Positions 63,736-64,000 of a DNA stretch of 64,000 nt are shown piece after piece (the first letter of the stretch is position 1; every line of letters starts with the position of its first letter). Below the pieces are notes generated by a model. That model was not told where the DNA came from. It was given only the letters and a program-made list of their open reading frames with translations, and made no database searches. The position numbers and the translations under genes are program-made. Location of the stretch: NCBI RefSeq assembly GCF_035653575.1, contig NZ_DASRBQ010000003.1:5573-69572 (forward strand). The letters run 5' to 3'. This DNA is from Actinocrinis sp035653575 (lineage in GTDB: Bacteria; Actinomycetota; Actinomycetes; Streptomycetales; Catenulisporaceae).

Positions 63736-64000
63736 ATGAAGCAACGAAGAGCCCTGCTGGCCTCAGCCGCCGTCGGCGCGCTCATGCTCGCCGGCGCCGC
63801 CGCGGTCACCGTGCCCACCATGGCCGCCGCGGCCGGTACCGGCTGCCAGGTCAACTACACGATCGCCAGCCAGTGGAACGTCGGGTTCACCGCCAACGTG
63901 ACCATCACCAACCTGGGCAGCCCGCTCACCTCCTGGACCCTGAAGTGGAGCTTCGGCGGCAACCAGCAGATCACCCAGCTGTGGAACGGCAGCTACACCC
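63736..64000 (+). CDS. secreted CBM2-containing protein, 3' partial (probable polysaccharidase)
   Basis: The frame starts at ATG 63736 after GAGGAG and is open at the window end (88 complete codons). MKQRRALLASAAVGALMLAGAA is a signal peptide with cleavage near MAAA-AG; the rest is the N-terminal half of a family 2 cellulose-binding module: TGCQVNYTIASQW, VTITNLGSPLTSWTLKW, QQITQLWNGSYT. In the domain order this matches the cellulase at 23130. A catalytic domain (for example GH6, GH5, GH10 or an LPMO) should follow beyond the window. Confidence 0.9.
   Translation, partial: MKQRRALLASAAVGALMLAGAAAVTVPTMAAAAGTGCQVNYTIASQWNVGFTANVTITNLGSPLTSWTLKWSFGGNQQITQLWNGSYT

Overview
The window comes from a high-GC, mycelial, spore-forming actinomycete. 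The evidence is the strong G/C bias at third codon positions, many GTG starts, the gene block hemW - DUF3097 - hrcA - dnaJ - rsmE - HIT - phoH - ybeY - CBS protein - cytidine deaminase-like (the order known from Streptomyces and relatives), chaplin domains with a class E sortase, SapA-like modules, SARP-type regulator and rare TTA codons. The order Catenulisporales or a Streptomycetales relative is my inference; no 16S rRNA is present. No tRNA, rRNA, CRISPR array, insertion sequence or prophage was recognised.

Layout. (1) 1-12.8 kb: housekeeping and heat-shock block, beginning inside hemW. An ECF sigma factor and a divergent DHA2 drug exporter are inserted between hemW and the DUF3097 gene, and hrcA carries a CIRCE operator. 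(2) 12.8-19.3 kb: cell envelope. It holds an LCP ligase, a GDT1-type cation transporter, an acyl-ACP desaturase behind a large inverted repeat, an unusual cell-wall protein with six chaplin domains and a LAXTG signal, and the class E sortase likely to anchor it. (3) 19.4-36.3 kb: secreted beta-propeller/lectin protein, then a polysaccharide-utilisation region: a CBM2-GH5 cellulase, an intracellular-looking GH5_18-type beta-mannosidase, a LacI regulator, an Opp/Dpp-type ABC importer and a CE7 esterase next to a homocysteine methyltransferase. Copies of a CTTAACCGGTTAAG-like operator stand in front of the cellulase, the importer, a CBM2 gene at the window end, and (weaker) the mannosidase, which suggests one LacI regulon. 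(4) 36.4-47.4 kb: Na+/H+ antiporter, then MFS carrier, TetR regulator, an ACAD11-type acyl-CoA dehydrogenase, acyl-CoA synthetase, an APH-type kinase and a paired acyl-CoA dehydrogenase. Two near-identical 18-bp palindromes, one before the MFS gene and one in the divergent synthetase/kinase promoter, point to one TetR regulon. The kinase plus ACAD11-type enzyme suggest catabolism of 4-hydroxy acids by a phosphorylation route. (5) 47.6-57.2 kb: Tat-exported phosphoesterase with a LamG domain, a lipoprotein amidase, a membrane-bound Xre-type protein, a damaged SARP regulator and a three-gene MacB-like export operon. (6) 57.3-64 kb: a CRP-like palindrome, small secreted proteins, a CHAP hydrolase fused to three SapA-like modules, a SnoaL protein, LysR, a transglutaminase-like protein and the start of a CBM2 protein.

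Two themes recur. Much of the window is surface or secreted protein, fitting an aerial-mycelium former that degrades plant polymers. Several ordinary enzymes carry short tandem repeats, mostly 15 bp, at their N- or C-terminal ends (HrcA, the CBS protein, the synthetase, one acyl-CoA dehydrogenase), as if minisatellites were tolerated at gene ends here.
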